Part shown: positions 54,603 to 63,287 of the stretch, in pieces
How the letters are laid out: each line of letters starts with the position of its first letter
How positions within the stretch are numbered: position 1 is the first letter of the stretch
Origin: Pseudomonas sp. P5_109
GTDB taxonomy: Bacteria; Pseudomonadota; Gammaproteobacteria; Pseudomonadales; Pseudomonadaceae
Length of the DNA stretch: 64,000 bases
NCBI RefSeq assembly: GCF_034009455.1
Contig: NZ_CP125380.1
Location: 5,097,501-5,161,500 of the forward strand
Direction: 5' to 3'
Made by a program: the position numbers and the translations under genes
Notes under the pieces: generated by a model
The model's database searches: none
What the model saw: only the letters and a program-made list of their open reading frames with translations
What the model was told of the DNA's origin: nothing

Positions 54603-56276
54603 TCAATCTTCGCGGTAGCGACGCAGCTTCAACTGCTTGCCGGCAACGCGAGTGTCCTTCAGCTTGGTCAGCAACTTCTCAAGACCATCTTCCGGCAGCT
54701 CGACGAGGCTGAAGCTGTCACGCACCTGGATGCGACCGATGGCTTCACGCGCCAGACCACCTTCGTTGAGGATGGCGCCCAGCAGGTTCTTGGCAGCGAT
54801 ACCATCACGCGCGCCCAGCGCGGTACGGCAACGTGCACGGCCTTCGCCCAGTGGCATCGGAGCACGACGCTCACGGTCGCCACGCTCAGGACGATCACCG
54901 GAACGCTCCGGACGATCGCCACGCGGTGCGTTGTTAGGCACCAGCGGACGTTCTTTCTCGATAGCGGCCAGGTTCAGCGCTTGACCGTTGGTAGCCTTGC
55001 GCAGCAGGGCTGCAGCCAGGGCACGCGGGCTGCAACCGATGTCGGCGGTCAGGCGATCGAGCAGATCACCGTGAGTCGATTCGGCCTCGGCCACCAGTGG
55101 CGACAGGCTGTTGGTCAGTTTCTTGATGCGCGCATCCAGAACGGCTTGAGCGTCTGGCAGGCGAACTTCAGCAACCTTCTGACCGGTTACACGCTCGATC
55201 ACTTGCAGCATGCGGCGCTCACGCGGAGTCACCAGCAGCAGTGCACGACCTTCGCGACCGGCACGGCCGGTACGGCCGATACGGTGAACGTAGGACTCTG
55301 GATCGTACGGCATGTCAACGTTGAACACGTGAGTGATGCGCGGAACGTCCAGGCCACGAGCGGCAACGTCGGTCGCCACAACGATGTCCAGACGGCCATC
55401 CTTGAGGGAGTCGATCACGCGCTCACGCTGGTTCTGGGCGATGTCACCGTTCAGCGCGGCGGCTTTGTAGCCTTTGGCTTCCAGGGCACTGGCCAGATCC
55501 AGGGTCGCTTGCTTGGTGCGTACGAACATGATCAGGGCGTCGAAATCTTCCACTTCCAGCAAGCTGAGAACGGCCGAAGTCTTCTGGTCAGCGTGAACCA
55601 ACAGGTGAGCCTGTTCGATCGCGGTAACGGTCTGGGTCTTGGTCTGGATCTTCACGTGTTGCGGATCGCGCAGGTGGCGTTCGGCAATGGCACGGATCGA
55701 CTGCGGCAAGGTGGCCGAGAACAATACGGTCTGACGGGTTGCAGGCAGAGCCTTGAAGATAACTTCCAGGTCGTCCATGAAGCCCAGCTTGAGCATTTCG
55801 TCAGCTTCGTCGAGAACCAGGTGGTTCACAGTCGCCAGTACTTTTTCGTCGCGACGCAGGTGGTCGCACAGACGGCCCGGAGTGGCGACAACGATCTGTG
55901 CGCCATTACGGATTGCTTTCAGCTGTGGGCCCATCGGCGCGCCGCCGTAGACAGCCACAACAGTTACGCCAGGCATTTGCTTGGCATAGGTTTCGAAAGC
56001 GGTTGCAACTTGTAGCGCCAACTCACGAGTTGGGGCCAGGATCAGGGCTTGCGGTTCGCGCTTTGCAGGATCGATGCGATGCAGGATCGGCAGGGCGAAC
56101 GCAGCGGTTTTACCCGTACCGGTTTGCGCCTGACCAATCATGTCGTGACCGGCCATGATGATCGGGATCGATTGCTGCTGAATAGCCGATGGCTCTTCGT
56201 AGCCAGTCGCGGTGACGGCTGCAAGAATATTCGGATTAAGATTAAAAGCGGCGAAGCCGCCGGTTTCCTGGGTCAT
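54603..56276 (-). CDS. deaD: DEAD-box ATP-dependent RNA helicase DeaD/CsdA
   Basis: A 557-residue DEAD-box helicase: Q motif (GFAAFNLNPNILAAV, GYEEPSAIQQQSIP), motif I AQTGTGKT, Ia PTRELALQ, II VLDEADEML, III SATLP, IV VRTKQATLD, V VATDVAARGLDV, VI HRIGRTGRAGREG, then a basic RGD/ERS-rich linker and a C-terminal DbpA-like RNA-binding domain (AAKNLLGAILNEGGLAREAI). It remodels structured RNA in ribosome assembly and mRNA decay, notably in the cold. ATG 56276 has AGAGG 8 bases before it. The open frame reaches 56552, but that part is leader, not family sequence. Confidence 0.95.
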   Translation of the reverse strand: MTQETGGFAAFNLNPNILAAVTATGYEEPSAIQQQSIPIIMAGHDMIGQAQTGTGKTAAFALPILHRIDPAKREPQALILAPTRELALQVATAFETYAKQMPGVTVVAVYGGAPMGPQLKAIRNGAQIVVATPGRLCDHLRRDEKVLATVNHLVLDEADEMLKLGFMDDLEVIFKALPATRQTVLFSATLPQSIRAIAERHLRDPQHVKIQTKTQTVTAIEQAHLLVHADQKTSAVLSLLEVEDFDALIMFVRTKQATLDLASALEAKGYKAAALNGDIAQNQRERVIDSLKDGRLDIVVATDVAARGLDVPRITHVFNVDMPYDPESYVHRIGRTGRAGREGRALLLVTPRERRMLQVIERVTGQKVAEVRLPDAQAVLDARIKKLTNSLSPLVAEAESTHGDLLDRLTADIGCSPRALAAALLRKATNGQALNLAAIEKERPLVPNNAPRGDRPERSGDRPERGDRERRAPMPLGEGRARCRTALGARDGIAAKNLLGAILNEGGLAREAIGRIQVRDSFSLVELPEDGLEKLLTKLKDTRVAGKQLKLRRYRED

Positions 56277-56698
56277 GGGTCTGCCTCTAAGTGCATCCGC
56301 AAAGACCCATGCTCCAAAGCTGCGCGTGCCGTGTTGAGACTCAAGAGTCGCCCTGGCAGCTTTGTCGGCGGGGATTTGCGAAAACGAATGAATGAAAAGA
56401 ATCGTCAAGGAAGAGTCCGCTGGGCGGACGTGCAGCCGAAGCTGGCTTCGGGGAATTGCGCTACCTAAACGCGGCCCGGTTAAAGGCCGGCGCGCACTAT
56501 ACCGGAATTCGCTAAAAAAGGGAGCTTTTTTTATCGAAAATCCACCGGGCACGCCGTTGTGTCACATGCTTTGCGAATAATCGATCAGCCGTCTATTTTT
56601 CAAAGGCCCGGCCTTGCGGGTGATGGCGCTAAAACGGTTCACCTTTTGCCGTGCAGACCGCCGGTCTGGCACGCCTTTCCCACCCCGAGGATCGCTCC
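56277..56698. promoter_or_regulatory. Long deaD leader and divergent promoter region
   Basis: No gene is seen in 422 bases. On the minus strand TATAGT (about 56495-56500) is a possible -10 element, giving a deaD leader of about 210 bases, long as in many cold-shock helicase mRNAs. AAAAAGGGAGCTTTTT (about 56513-56530) is a loose inverted repeat. Upstream of the plus-strand hydratase gene only GAGGA is clear. Confidence 0.5.
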
Positions 56699-57490
56699 AT
56701 GAATCAGCCCTGCTCCAGTCGAGTCAGCCGCGAACGGCATGGCCATGTGTTCATGATTGGTCTGGATCGGGTGGCCAAGCGCAATGCCTTCGATCTCGAC
56801 CTGCTCAACGCCTTGAGTCTGGCCTATGGCGAATTCGAGGCCGATAGCGAGGCGCGCGTGGCGGTGGTGTTCGCTCATGGCGAGCACTTCACCGCCGGAC
56901 TCGATCTGGTCAATGCCAGCGTCACCCTGGCAGATGGCTGGCAGGTTCCACCCGGCGGCTGTGATCCGTGGGGAGTGTTCGCAGGTCCCAGGGTCAACAA
57001 ACCGGTGATCGTCGCCGCCCAAGGCTATTGCCTGACCATCGGCATCGAATTGATGCTGGCCGCCGATATCAACCTGTGCGCCAGCAACACCCGGTTCGCG
57101 CAGATGGAAGTGCAACGCGGGATCTTCCCGTTCGGTGGCGCGACACTGCGCCTGCACCAAGTGTCGGGTTGGGGCAACGCCATGCGCTGGTTGTTGACCG
57201 GCGATGAGTTCGACGCCCGCGACGCCTTGCACCTGGGCCTGGTGCAGGAGGTCATGGCCAGTGAAGACTTGCTGCCCAGGGCGATCGAGCTGGCCGAGCG
57301 GATCGCCCGCCAGGCGCCGCTAGGTGTGCAGGCGACGCTGATGTCCGCGCGACAGGCCCGCTATGAAGGGGAAATAGCTGCAGCACAGGCGTTGCCGGCG
57401 CTGGTCAAGAAGTTGATGGCCAGCGAGGACGTCAAGGAAGGTGTGCGGTCGATGGTGGAGCGGCGGCCCGGGGTTTTCAAAGGGATTTAA
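56699..57490 (+). CDS. Enoyl-CoA hydratase/isomerase family protein (crotonase)
   Basis: A 263-residue crotonase-fold protein (FMIGLDRVAKRNAFDLDLLN; GEHFTAGLDLVNASV; VAAQGYCLTIGIELMLAADI; FAQMEVQRGIFPFGGATLRL). The oxyanion-hole segments are present. The Glu pair of true hydratases is only partly visible (IGIELML, MEVQRG), so isomerase or other activity is possible. GAGGA precedes ATG 56699. A gene of this type also follows deaD in P. aeruginosa (PA2841, from memory). Confidence 0.87.
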   Translation: MNQPCSSRVSRERHGHVFMIGLDRVAKRNAFDLDLLNALSLAYGEFEADSEARVAVVFAHGEHFTAGLDLVNASVTLADGWQVPPGGCDPWGVFAGPRVNKPVIVAAQGYCLTIGIELMLAADINLCASNTRFAQMEVQRGIFPFGGATLRLHQVSGWGNAMRWLLTGDEFDARDALHLGLVQEVMASEDLLPRAIELAERIARQAPLGVQATLMSARQARYEGEIAAAQALPALVKKLMASEDVKEGVRSMVERRPGVFKGI

Positions 57491-57514
57491 CCCTGTATTG
57501 CCAGTTAGAAAGCC

Positions 57515-57589
57515 ATCGCGAGCAAGCTCGCTCCTACAGTGGGTCTTCGGCGTCCAAAAGACCCTGTGGGAGCGGGCTTGCTCGCGAAG
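57515..57589. repeat. REP inverted pair after the crotonase gene
   Basis: A left arm with the CTCGCTCCTACA variant (57515-57538) and a right arm with the TGTGGGAGCGGGC form (57565-57589): the two arms belong to different sequence variants of the same family. Confidence 0.88.
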
Positions 57590-57610
57590 AGGCCAGCAGC
57601 ATCAGCGCAT

Positions 57611-58366
57611 TCATGTCGCCGGGCGAATGCACTTGATCAACGAATCCAGCGAGTACCCCAACCGCGGAGCCAACGCTTCGGCGCGGGCGATCAGGCCATC
57701 CATGTCCAGTTCCTGATCCAGCTCCGACGGCACGATCAGAATCACATTGCCCTCCTTCACCGGCAACTCCCAGTAATGTCGGTGATACAAACCGCGCAAC
57801 AAGGCGGCGCCCAGGGGTTTTCCATCGTCGGTTGCCCACTGATTGATGACCAGCCAGCCACCCGGATTCAATCGTTTCTGGCAGTTTTCCAGAAAGCTCC
57901 AGGCCAGATGCCCGACACCCGGTCCGACATCGGTATAAAGGTCGACGAAAATCAGGTCGGCCGACTCAGCGGTATCCAGTAGCTCCAGCGCATCGCCAAC
58001 GCGGATGTACAGGCGCGGATCGTCATCCAGCCCCAGGTACTCGATGGCCAGGCGCGGTACATCCGGGCGCAGTTCGATGGCTTCGACATCTTCCAGCGGC
58101 AGGAACTTGAGGCAGGCCTGGGTCAGCGTCCCGGCGCCGAGGCCGAGAAACAGGGCGCTTTCCGGTTGCTCGTGGCACAGCGCGCCGATCAGCATCGCCC
58201 GGGTATAGTCGTACTCGAGCCAGCTCGGATCGGCCGTGAACACGCAGCTTTGCTCGATGGCATCACCGAACTCGAGAAAACGGTAATCAGCCACTTCCAG
58301 CACACGAATCACACCGAACTCGTCCTGCACCTCAGCGAGCAGATGCTCGACGCGCTCCTCAGTCAT
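57611..58366 (-). CDS. Spermidine-synthase-like methyltransferase-fold protein
   Basis: A 251-residue protein of the spermidine synthase superfamily (YRFLEFGDAIEQSCVF; LEYDYTRAMLIGALC; ALFLGLGAGTLTQACLKFLP; VEAIELRPDVPRLAIEYLGL; LIFVDLYTDVGPG). The catalytic D of true aminopropyltransferases appears as VDLYTDVG, so polyamine synthesis is uncertain and many such proteins are of unknown role. It is divergent from the DAHP synthase gene. Confidence 0.82.
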   Translation of the reverse strand: MTEERVEHLLAEVQDEFGVIRVLEVADYRFLEFGDAIEQSCVFTADPSWLEYDYTRAMLIGALCHEQPESALFLGLGAGTLTQACLKFLPLEDVEAIELRPDVPRLAIEYLGLDDDPRLYIRVGDALELLDTAESADLIFVDLYTDVGPGVGHLAWSFLENCQKRLNPGGWLVINQWATDDGKPLGAALLRGLYHRHYWELPVKEGNVILIVPSELDQELDMDGLIARAEALAPRLGYSLDSLIKCIRPAT

Positions 58367-58516
58367 TTCATCTCCTGATCGTCACCGGGGCCGGCAACGC
58401 AATAACACCGCGTGTAGAGAGCGGCAAAGGCGAGATTGTCGACGAAGCGACGGGAACAGGTCACGCACTAATTTGCTGATAACATGGACGTCCAAGCGAA
58501 AACACTAGAGACCGTG

Positions 58517-59863
58517 ATGAGCCAACCCTGGAGCCCTGACAGCTGGCGCGCCCTGCCGATCCAGCAACAACCCCAATACCCCGACGCCGCGCATTTGCAG
58601 CAGGTCGAGCAAACCCTGGCCAGCTATCCGCCACTGGTGTTTGCCGGTGAAGCCCGGGAATTGCGCCGTCAGTTTGCCGAGGTGACCCAGGGCCGCGCGT
58701 TTCTGCTGCAGGGTGGCGACTGCGCCGAAAGCTTCGCCGAATTCTCCGCTGCGAAAATCCGCGACACTTTCAAGGTGTTGTTGCAGATGGCGATCGTCAT
58801 GACTTTCGCCGCAGGCTGCCCAGTGGTCAAGGTCGGGCGCATGGCCGGGCAGTTCGCCAAGCCGCGCTCGGCCAACGACGAAACCATTGATGGCGTGACC
58901 CTGCCCGCCTACCGTGGCGACATCGTCAACGGCATCGGCTTCGACGAAAAAAGCCGCGTGCCGGACCCGGAGCGCCTGTTGCAGTCCTATCACCAGTCCA
59001 CCGCCACCCTGAACCTGTTGCGCGCATTCGCCCAGGGCGGTTTTGCCGACCTGCATCAAGTGCACAAGTGGAACCTGGACTTCATCGCCAACTCGGCGCT
59101 GGCGGAAAAATACAGCCACCTGGCCGACCGCATCGATGAAACCCTGGCGTTCATGCGCGCTTGTGGCATGGACACTTCGCCACAACTGCGCGAGACCAGC
59201 TTCTTCACCGCCCACGAAGCACTGCTGCTGAACTACGAAGAAGCGTTCGTGCGTCGCGACAGCCTGACCAATGATTACTACGACTGCTCGGCCCACATGC
59301 TGTGGATCGGTGACCGCACCCGCCAGCTCGACGGCGCCCACGTCGAATTCCTGCGTGGGGTGAACAACCCGATAGGGGTCAAGGTTGGCCCGAGCATGAA
59401 CCCGGACGACCTGATTCGCCTGATCGATGTGCTCAACCCGGACAACGACCCGGGTCGCCTGAACCTGATCGCACGGATGGGCGCGAACAAGGTCGGCGAT
59501 CATTTGCCGCAACTGATCCGTGCCGTCCAGTGCGAAGGCAAGCAAGTGCTGTGGAGTTCCGACCCGATGCACGGCAACACCATCAAGGCCAGCAGCGGCT
59601 ACAAGACCCGCGACTTCGCGCAGATTCTTGGCGAGGTGAAGCAGTTCTTCCAGGTGCACGAAGCCGAAGGCAGTTATGCCGGTGGCATTCACATCGAAAT
59701 GACCGGGCAGAACGTGACCGAGTGCATCGGTGGTGCGCGACCGATTACCGAGGACGGCTTGTCGGATCGTTATCACACCCATTGCGACCCGCGAATGAAT
59801 GCCGATCAGTCGCTGGAGCTGGCGTTTTTGATTGCTGAAACCCTGAAGCAGGTTCGGCGCTAG
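58517..59863 (+). CDS. Class II 3-deoxy-7-phosphoheptulonate (DAHP) synthase
   Basis: A 448-residue plant-type (class II) DAHP synthase that condenses PEP and erythrose 4-phosphate in the first shikimate step. Signatures: [122 protein letters not shown]. In pseudomonads class II enzymes occur beside AroF/AroG types, sometimes tied to phenazine or other aromatic metabolism. ATG 58517 gives the usual length; the frame is open from 58484. Confidence 0.95.
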   Translation: MSQPWSPDSWRALPIQQQPQYPDAAHLQQVEQTLASYPPLVFAGEARELRRQFAEVTQGRAFLLQGGDCAESFAEFSAAKIRDTFKVLLQMAIVMTFAAGCPVVKVGRMAGQFAKPRSANDETIDGVTLPAYRGDIVNGIGFDEKSRVPDPERLLQSYHQSTATLNLLRAFAQGGFADLHQVHKWNLDFIANSALAEKYSHLADRIDETLAFMRACGMDTSPQLRETSFFTAHEALLLNYEEAFVRRDSLTNDYYDCSAHMLWIGDRTRQLDGAHVEFLRGVNNPIGVKVGPSMNPDDLIRLIDVLNPDNDPGRLNLIARMGANKVGDHLPQLIRAVQCEGKQVLWSSDPMHGNTIKASSGYKTRDFAQILGEVKQFFQVHEAEGSYAGGIHIEMTGQNVTECIGGARPITEDGLSDRYHTHCDPRMNADQSLELAFLIAETLKQVRR

Positions 59864-59876
59864 ATAGCGTCGCGCC

Positions 59877-59953
59877 CTTCGCGAGCAAGCCCGCTCCCAC
59901 ATTGGATTTGTGAACGACACAGACCCCATGTGGGAGCGGGCTTGCTCGCGAAG
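59877..59953. repeat. REP inverted pair between the DAHP synthase and YcaQ-type genes
   Basis: Perfect 25-base arms at 59877-59901 and 59929-59953 with the GCGGGCTTGCTCGCGA core, lying between convergent genes. Confidence 0.95.
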
Positions 59954-59961
59954 AGGCCAGG

Positions 59962-61191
59962 TCAAACACCGCCAATTTGTGAGAATGCCACCCGCAACCG
60001 CGCCGCACTCGCCCGCGGGCAATTCAGTTGAACCTGCGCCAACCCCAGCCAATCCGCCATCTGCCGCAGATTGACCGCCAACGCCAGCATCCCCTCGTCA
60101 TCCAGCCCCGCCTCTTCTTCATGCACCGCGTGCACCGCCAACCGCCCCGCCGCCCGCTCGGCGCGCAAATCGACGCGCGCGGCAATCCGTTCGTTGTGCA
60201 AAAACGGCAGGACGTAATAGCCGTACACCCGTTTATCCTGGGGTGTGTAGATCTCCAGCCGGTAGCGGAAATCAAACAACCGCTCAGTCCGGCTGCGTTC
60301 CCAGATCAGCGAATCGAAGGGCGAGAGCAAGGCACTGGCCGCGACTTTGCGCGGCACTTTTACTTCGGGCAGGCAATAGGCCGGCTGTCGCCAGCCCTGG
60401 ACTTCGCAGGTCAGCAATTCACCGGCTTCGACCAACTCGGCCAAACGTGGACGACTGTCCGCAGGGTTCAAGCGGAAATAGTCACGCAAGTCCTTCTCCG
60501 TACCGACACCCAAGGCCGTTGCCGCATGCCGCAACAGGCCGCGCTGGGCATCGTCTTCACTCAGGACGGGCTGCGCAAGAATCGCCGAGGGAATCACCCG
60601 TTCCGGCAAATCGTAGAGCCTTTCAAATCCGCGCCGTCCGGCGACGGTTACTTCACCGGCAGCGAACAACCACTCCAGCGCATGCTTTTCCGCGCTCCAG
60701 TCCCACCAGGGCCCAGCCCGTTCCTGACGGGTCGACAAGCTCCCGGCGCCAAGCGCGCCTTGCTTCTCAACCGAAGCCAGCACCCGACGGATCGTGTCTT
60801 GCTGTTCACGCCCAAAACGCGCCAATTGCTGATAGATGTCTTCGCCACGACTTGCACGCTGCATGCGCCAACGCATCAACGGGTACATGGAAAGGGGCAG
60901 CAACGAGGCTTCATGGCCCCAATACTCGAATAGTGTTCGGCGGCGGCCCTGACTCCAGGCAGCCTGGTCGAGTAAATCGGAAGAGTAGTTACCGAGGCGG
61001 GAAAACAGCGGAAGGTAGTGCGAACGCACCAATGCATTGACCGAATCGATCTGCAAAATGCCCAGCCGTTCGATCAGTCGGTTGAGCGCAACAGCCTTGA
61101 TAGACGCTGGCGGCTGCCGCCCGTTGAACCCTTGGGCGGCCAGCGCCAGACGCCGAGCCTGTTTGAGGGTAAAGGACAATGTTGCGGGCAT
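59962..61191 (-). CDS. Winged-helix DNA glycosylase of the AlkX/YcaQ family
   Basis: A 409-residue HTH_42 family protein (LTLKQARRLALAAQGF-like start; RLGILQIDSVNALVRSHYLP with the QxD catalytic motif; EYWGHEASLLPLSMYPLMRW; SPFDSLIWERSRTERLFDFR; VYGYYVLPFLHNERIAARVD). YcaQ removes bulky N7-alkylguanine adducts and unhooks interstrand crosslinks. ATG 61191 is set by AAGGAG with 6-base spacing; the frame is open to 61215. Single gene, preceded by the DUF1127 gene on the same strand. Confidence 0.9.
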   Translation of the reverse strand: MPATLSFTLKQARRLALAAQGFNGRQPPASIKAVALNRLIERLGILQIDSVNALVRSHYLPLFSRLGNYSSDLLDQAAWSQGRRRTLFEYWGHEASLLPLSMYPLMRWRMQRASRGEDIYQQLARFGREQQDTIRRVLASVEKQGALGAGSLSTRQERAGPWWDWSAEKHALEWLFAAGEVTVAGRRGFERLYDLPERVIPSAILAQPVLSEDDAQRGLLRHAATALGVGTEKDLRDYFRLNPADSRPRLAELVEAGELLTCEVQGWRQPAYCLPEVKVPRKVAASALLSPFDSLIWERSRTERLFDFRYRLEIYTPQDKRVYGYYVLPFLHNERIAARVDLRAERAAGRLAVHAVHEEEAGLDDEGMLALAVNLRQMADWLGLAQVQLNCPRASAARLRVAFSQIGGV

Positions 61192-61271
61192 GGGCATCTC
61201 CTTGTCTGCTCGCAACCTACCTCACCGGTAAGGGGTTTGTGTAGCGTGGCATTCATCATTTATTGATCGGA

Positions 61272-61487
61272 TCATTTATGCATCGGGTCGCTCCAGAACG
61301 GTTTGATCGACTCGTTCTCCACATCCGCACGACTCATGCCGATGTCCTTGAGTGCTTCGTCGCTCAAGCTCGCCAGCAGTTCACGCTCGCGATGCAGTTC
61401 GTACCAGCGCCCGACCTTGTGCAGCAGATCGGATATCAGGTGGACCGAGTGTTTTTCCGCACCTTGAAACTCATGTTGACCTTTCAT
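61272..61487 (-). CDS. DUF1127 small protein
   Basis: A 71-residue protein with the DUF1127 core (HKVGRWYELHRERELLASLS; DEALKDIGMSRADVENE). Members are small, Arg-rich and act in phosphate, envelope or RNA-related regulation in other proteobacteria; the role here is unknown. It is divergent from the LysR gene, sharing a 95-base promoter region. Confidence 0.9.
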   Translation of the reverse strand: MKGQHEFQGAEKHSVHLISDLLHKVGRWYELHRERELLASLSDEALKDIGMSRADVENESIKPFWSDPMHK

Positions 61488-61582
61488 CTTGTTGCCCTCC
61501 GTTTGGATGGCTTCAGTCTCGCCCCGGGTCTAAGATCAATCCAACGAATGTTTCTGATGTCACATATCTCGGAGATTGATGG

Positions 61583-62437
61583 ATGTCAGCCTACCCGAGC
61601 ATCGATACCGAAGTGCTGCGCACCTTCGTCGCCATCGCCGACCAAGGCGGCTTTACCCGTGCGGGTGAATTGGTCAACCGCACCCAGTCAGCCGTCAGCA
61701 TGCAGATGAAACGACTGGAAGAAGACGTGTTGCAGCGTCAGTTGTTCCAGCGTGACGGACGGCAGGTGCGATTGACGGCCGAAGGCCAGGTATTGCTGGG
61801 TTATGCGCGGCGGATCCTCAAGCTGCACAGCGAAGTTTTCAATACCCTGCGTGAGCCCGACATGGTCGGCACGGTGCGCATCGGCACCCCGGACGATTAT
61901 GTGATGCGATTCCTCCCGGGGATTCTGCGGCGGTTTGCCCAGTCCTACCCGTTGATCCAGATCGAAGTGCACTGCGAATCATCAAAACAACTGCTGATGC
62001 GCCAGGACCTGGACCTGTCCATCGTGACCCGCGAACCGGGCAGCGAAATCGGCCAGTTGCTGCGCAAGGAGCGTTTTGTCTGGGCCGAGGCGCAATGCTA
62101 TAGCGCCCACGAGCAGACGCCGCTGCCGCTGGCGATGTTCAACAGTGACTGCTTCTGCCGCCAGTGGGCCTGCAATGCCCTGGATGCCCGGGGGCGCGAT
62201 TACCGGGTGGCGTATAACAGCGACAGCCTGTCGGCGATCATGGCGGTAGTCAGCGCCGGGCTGGCGGTCACCGCGCAGCTTGAAAGCCTGATCACCGCGG
62301 ACATGCGCATCCTCGGCGAGGCCGAAGATCTGCCGCTACTGCCCGAGGCCAGCATCATGCTCGTGCGTAATCTGCATAACCCGTCGCCGATCACCGAGTG
62401 CCTGGCCGAACACATCATCGACGGCTTCAAACTTTGA
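61583..62437 (+). CDS. LysR-family transcriptional regulator
   Basis: A 284-residue LysR protein with the N-terminal winged helix (LRTFVAIADQGGFTRAGELV; NRTQSAVSMQMKRLEEDVLQ; LFQRDGRQVRLTAEGQVLLG) and a periplasmic-binding-protein-like effector domain. GGAG precedes ATG 61583. It overlaps the convergent exporter gene by 11 bases, so any target is more likely the divergent DUF1127 gene or a distant one. No effector can be named. Confidence 0.9.
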   Translation: MSAYPSIDTEVLRTFVAIADQGGFTRAGELVNRTQSAVSMQMKRLEEDVLQRQLFQRDGRQVRLTAEGQVLLGYARRILKLHSEVFNTLREPDMVGTVRIGTPDDYVMRFLPGILRRFAQSYPLIQIEVHCESSKQLLMRQDLDLSIVTREPGSEIGQLLRKERFVWAEAQCYSAHEQTPLPLAMFNSDCFCRQWACNALDARGRDYRVAYNSDSLSAIMAVVSAGLAVTAQLESLITADMRILGEAEDLPLLPEASIMLVRNLHNPSPITECLAEHIIDGFKL

Positions 62438-63176
62438 AGGCGAGCATCACCGCACAAAACACCAGGAATCCGCAAAACAGCCCGCGCAGCAGTCGCTCTG
62501 GCAGTGCGTGGGCAACCTTCACGCCCCAACTGATGCTCATCAGCCCACCGATCGCCAAGGGTAGGCCGATCACCCAGTCGACCTGATGGTGCACAGCATA
62601 AGTCACCAGCGTCACCCCTGTGCTCGGCAAGGCCAGCGCCAACGACAACCCCTGCGCAACCACCTGACTGGTGCCGAACAGACTGGTCAACACCGGTGTC
62701 GCCACCACCGCGCCCCCCACGCCGAACAACCCGCCCATTGTGCCTGATGCCGCACCGAGCACGCCCAGCCAGGGCCATGAGTAGTTCATCTGCGAAGCCG
62801 CCGGGGCGCTGGCGGCGAACATGCGAACGAGGTTGTACGCCGACAGTGCGATGAGAAACGCGACAAAGCCTATACGCATGGTTTGCGCATCGATGCCCAC
62901 CGCCCAGATCGATCCGAGCCAGGCGAAGCAGAACCCCATACTGGCCAGCGGTAAGGCGTGGCGCAGTTCGATCCGGTTGCGCTGATGGTAGCGCCACAGC
63001 GCCAGCATCACGTTCGGCACTACCATCACCAACGCCGTGCCTTGGGCAATTTGCTGATCTAGCCCGAACAGCACGCCCAACAGCGGAATGGCAATCAGGC
63101 CGCCGCCGATGCCAAACAATCCGCCAAGCGTGCCCAAGGCAGCGCCGAACACCAGGTACGTCAAGAACTCAATCAC
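62427..63176 (-). CDS. TauE/SafE-family sulfite/organosulfonate exporter
   Basis: A 249-residue polytopic membrane protein of about 8 helices with the duplicated TauE pattern (AALGTLGGLFGIGGGLIAIP; AASGTMGGLFGVGGAVVATP). The family exports sulfite, sulfoacetate or similar anions. It is divergent from the last LysR gene (111-base gap), which may control it. Confidence 0.92.
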   Translation of the reverse strand: MIEFLTYLVFGAALGTLGGLFGIGGGLIAIPLLGVLFGLDQQIAQGTALVMVVPNVMLALWRYHQRNRIELRHALPLASMGFCFAWLGSIWAVGIDAQTMRIGFVAFLIALSAYNLVRMFAASAPAASQMNYSWPWLGVLGAASGTMGGLFGVGGAVVATPVLTSLFGTSQVVAQGLSLALALPSTGVTLVTYAVHHQVDWVIGLPLAIGGLMSISWGVKVAHALPERLLRGLFCGFLVFCAVMLAFKV

Positions 63177-63287
63177 AGCATTTTCCCCGTTACCGTCAGG
63201 ACTTTGATCCTACGCAGTTGCTGCTGGCGCGGAAACGCACAGCAACGCACAATGGCTTTGCCAAACTCGCACAAGCACAAACCTGCC

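Noticed and set aside
54462..56015. 517-codon plus-strand frame opposite deaD
   Set aside because: The opposite strand carries all DEAD-box motifs. The plus frame begins in a REP element and has no motif.
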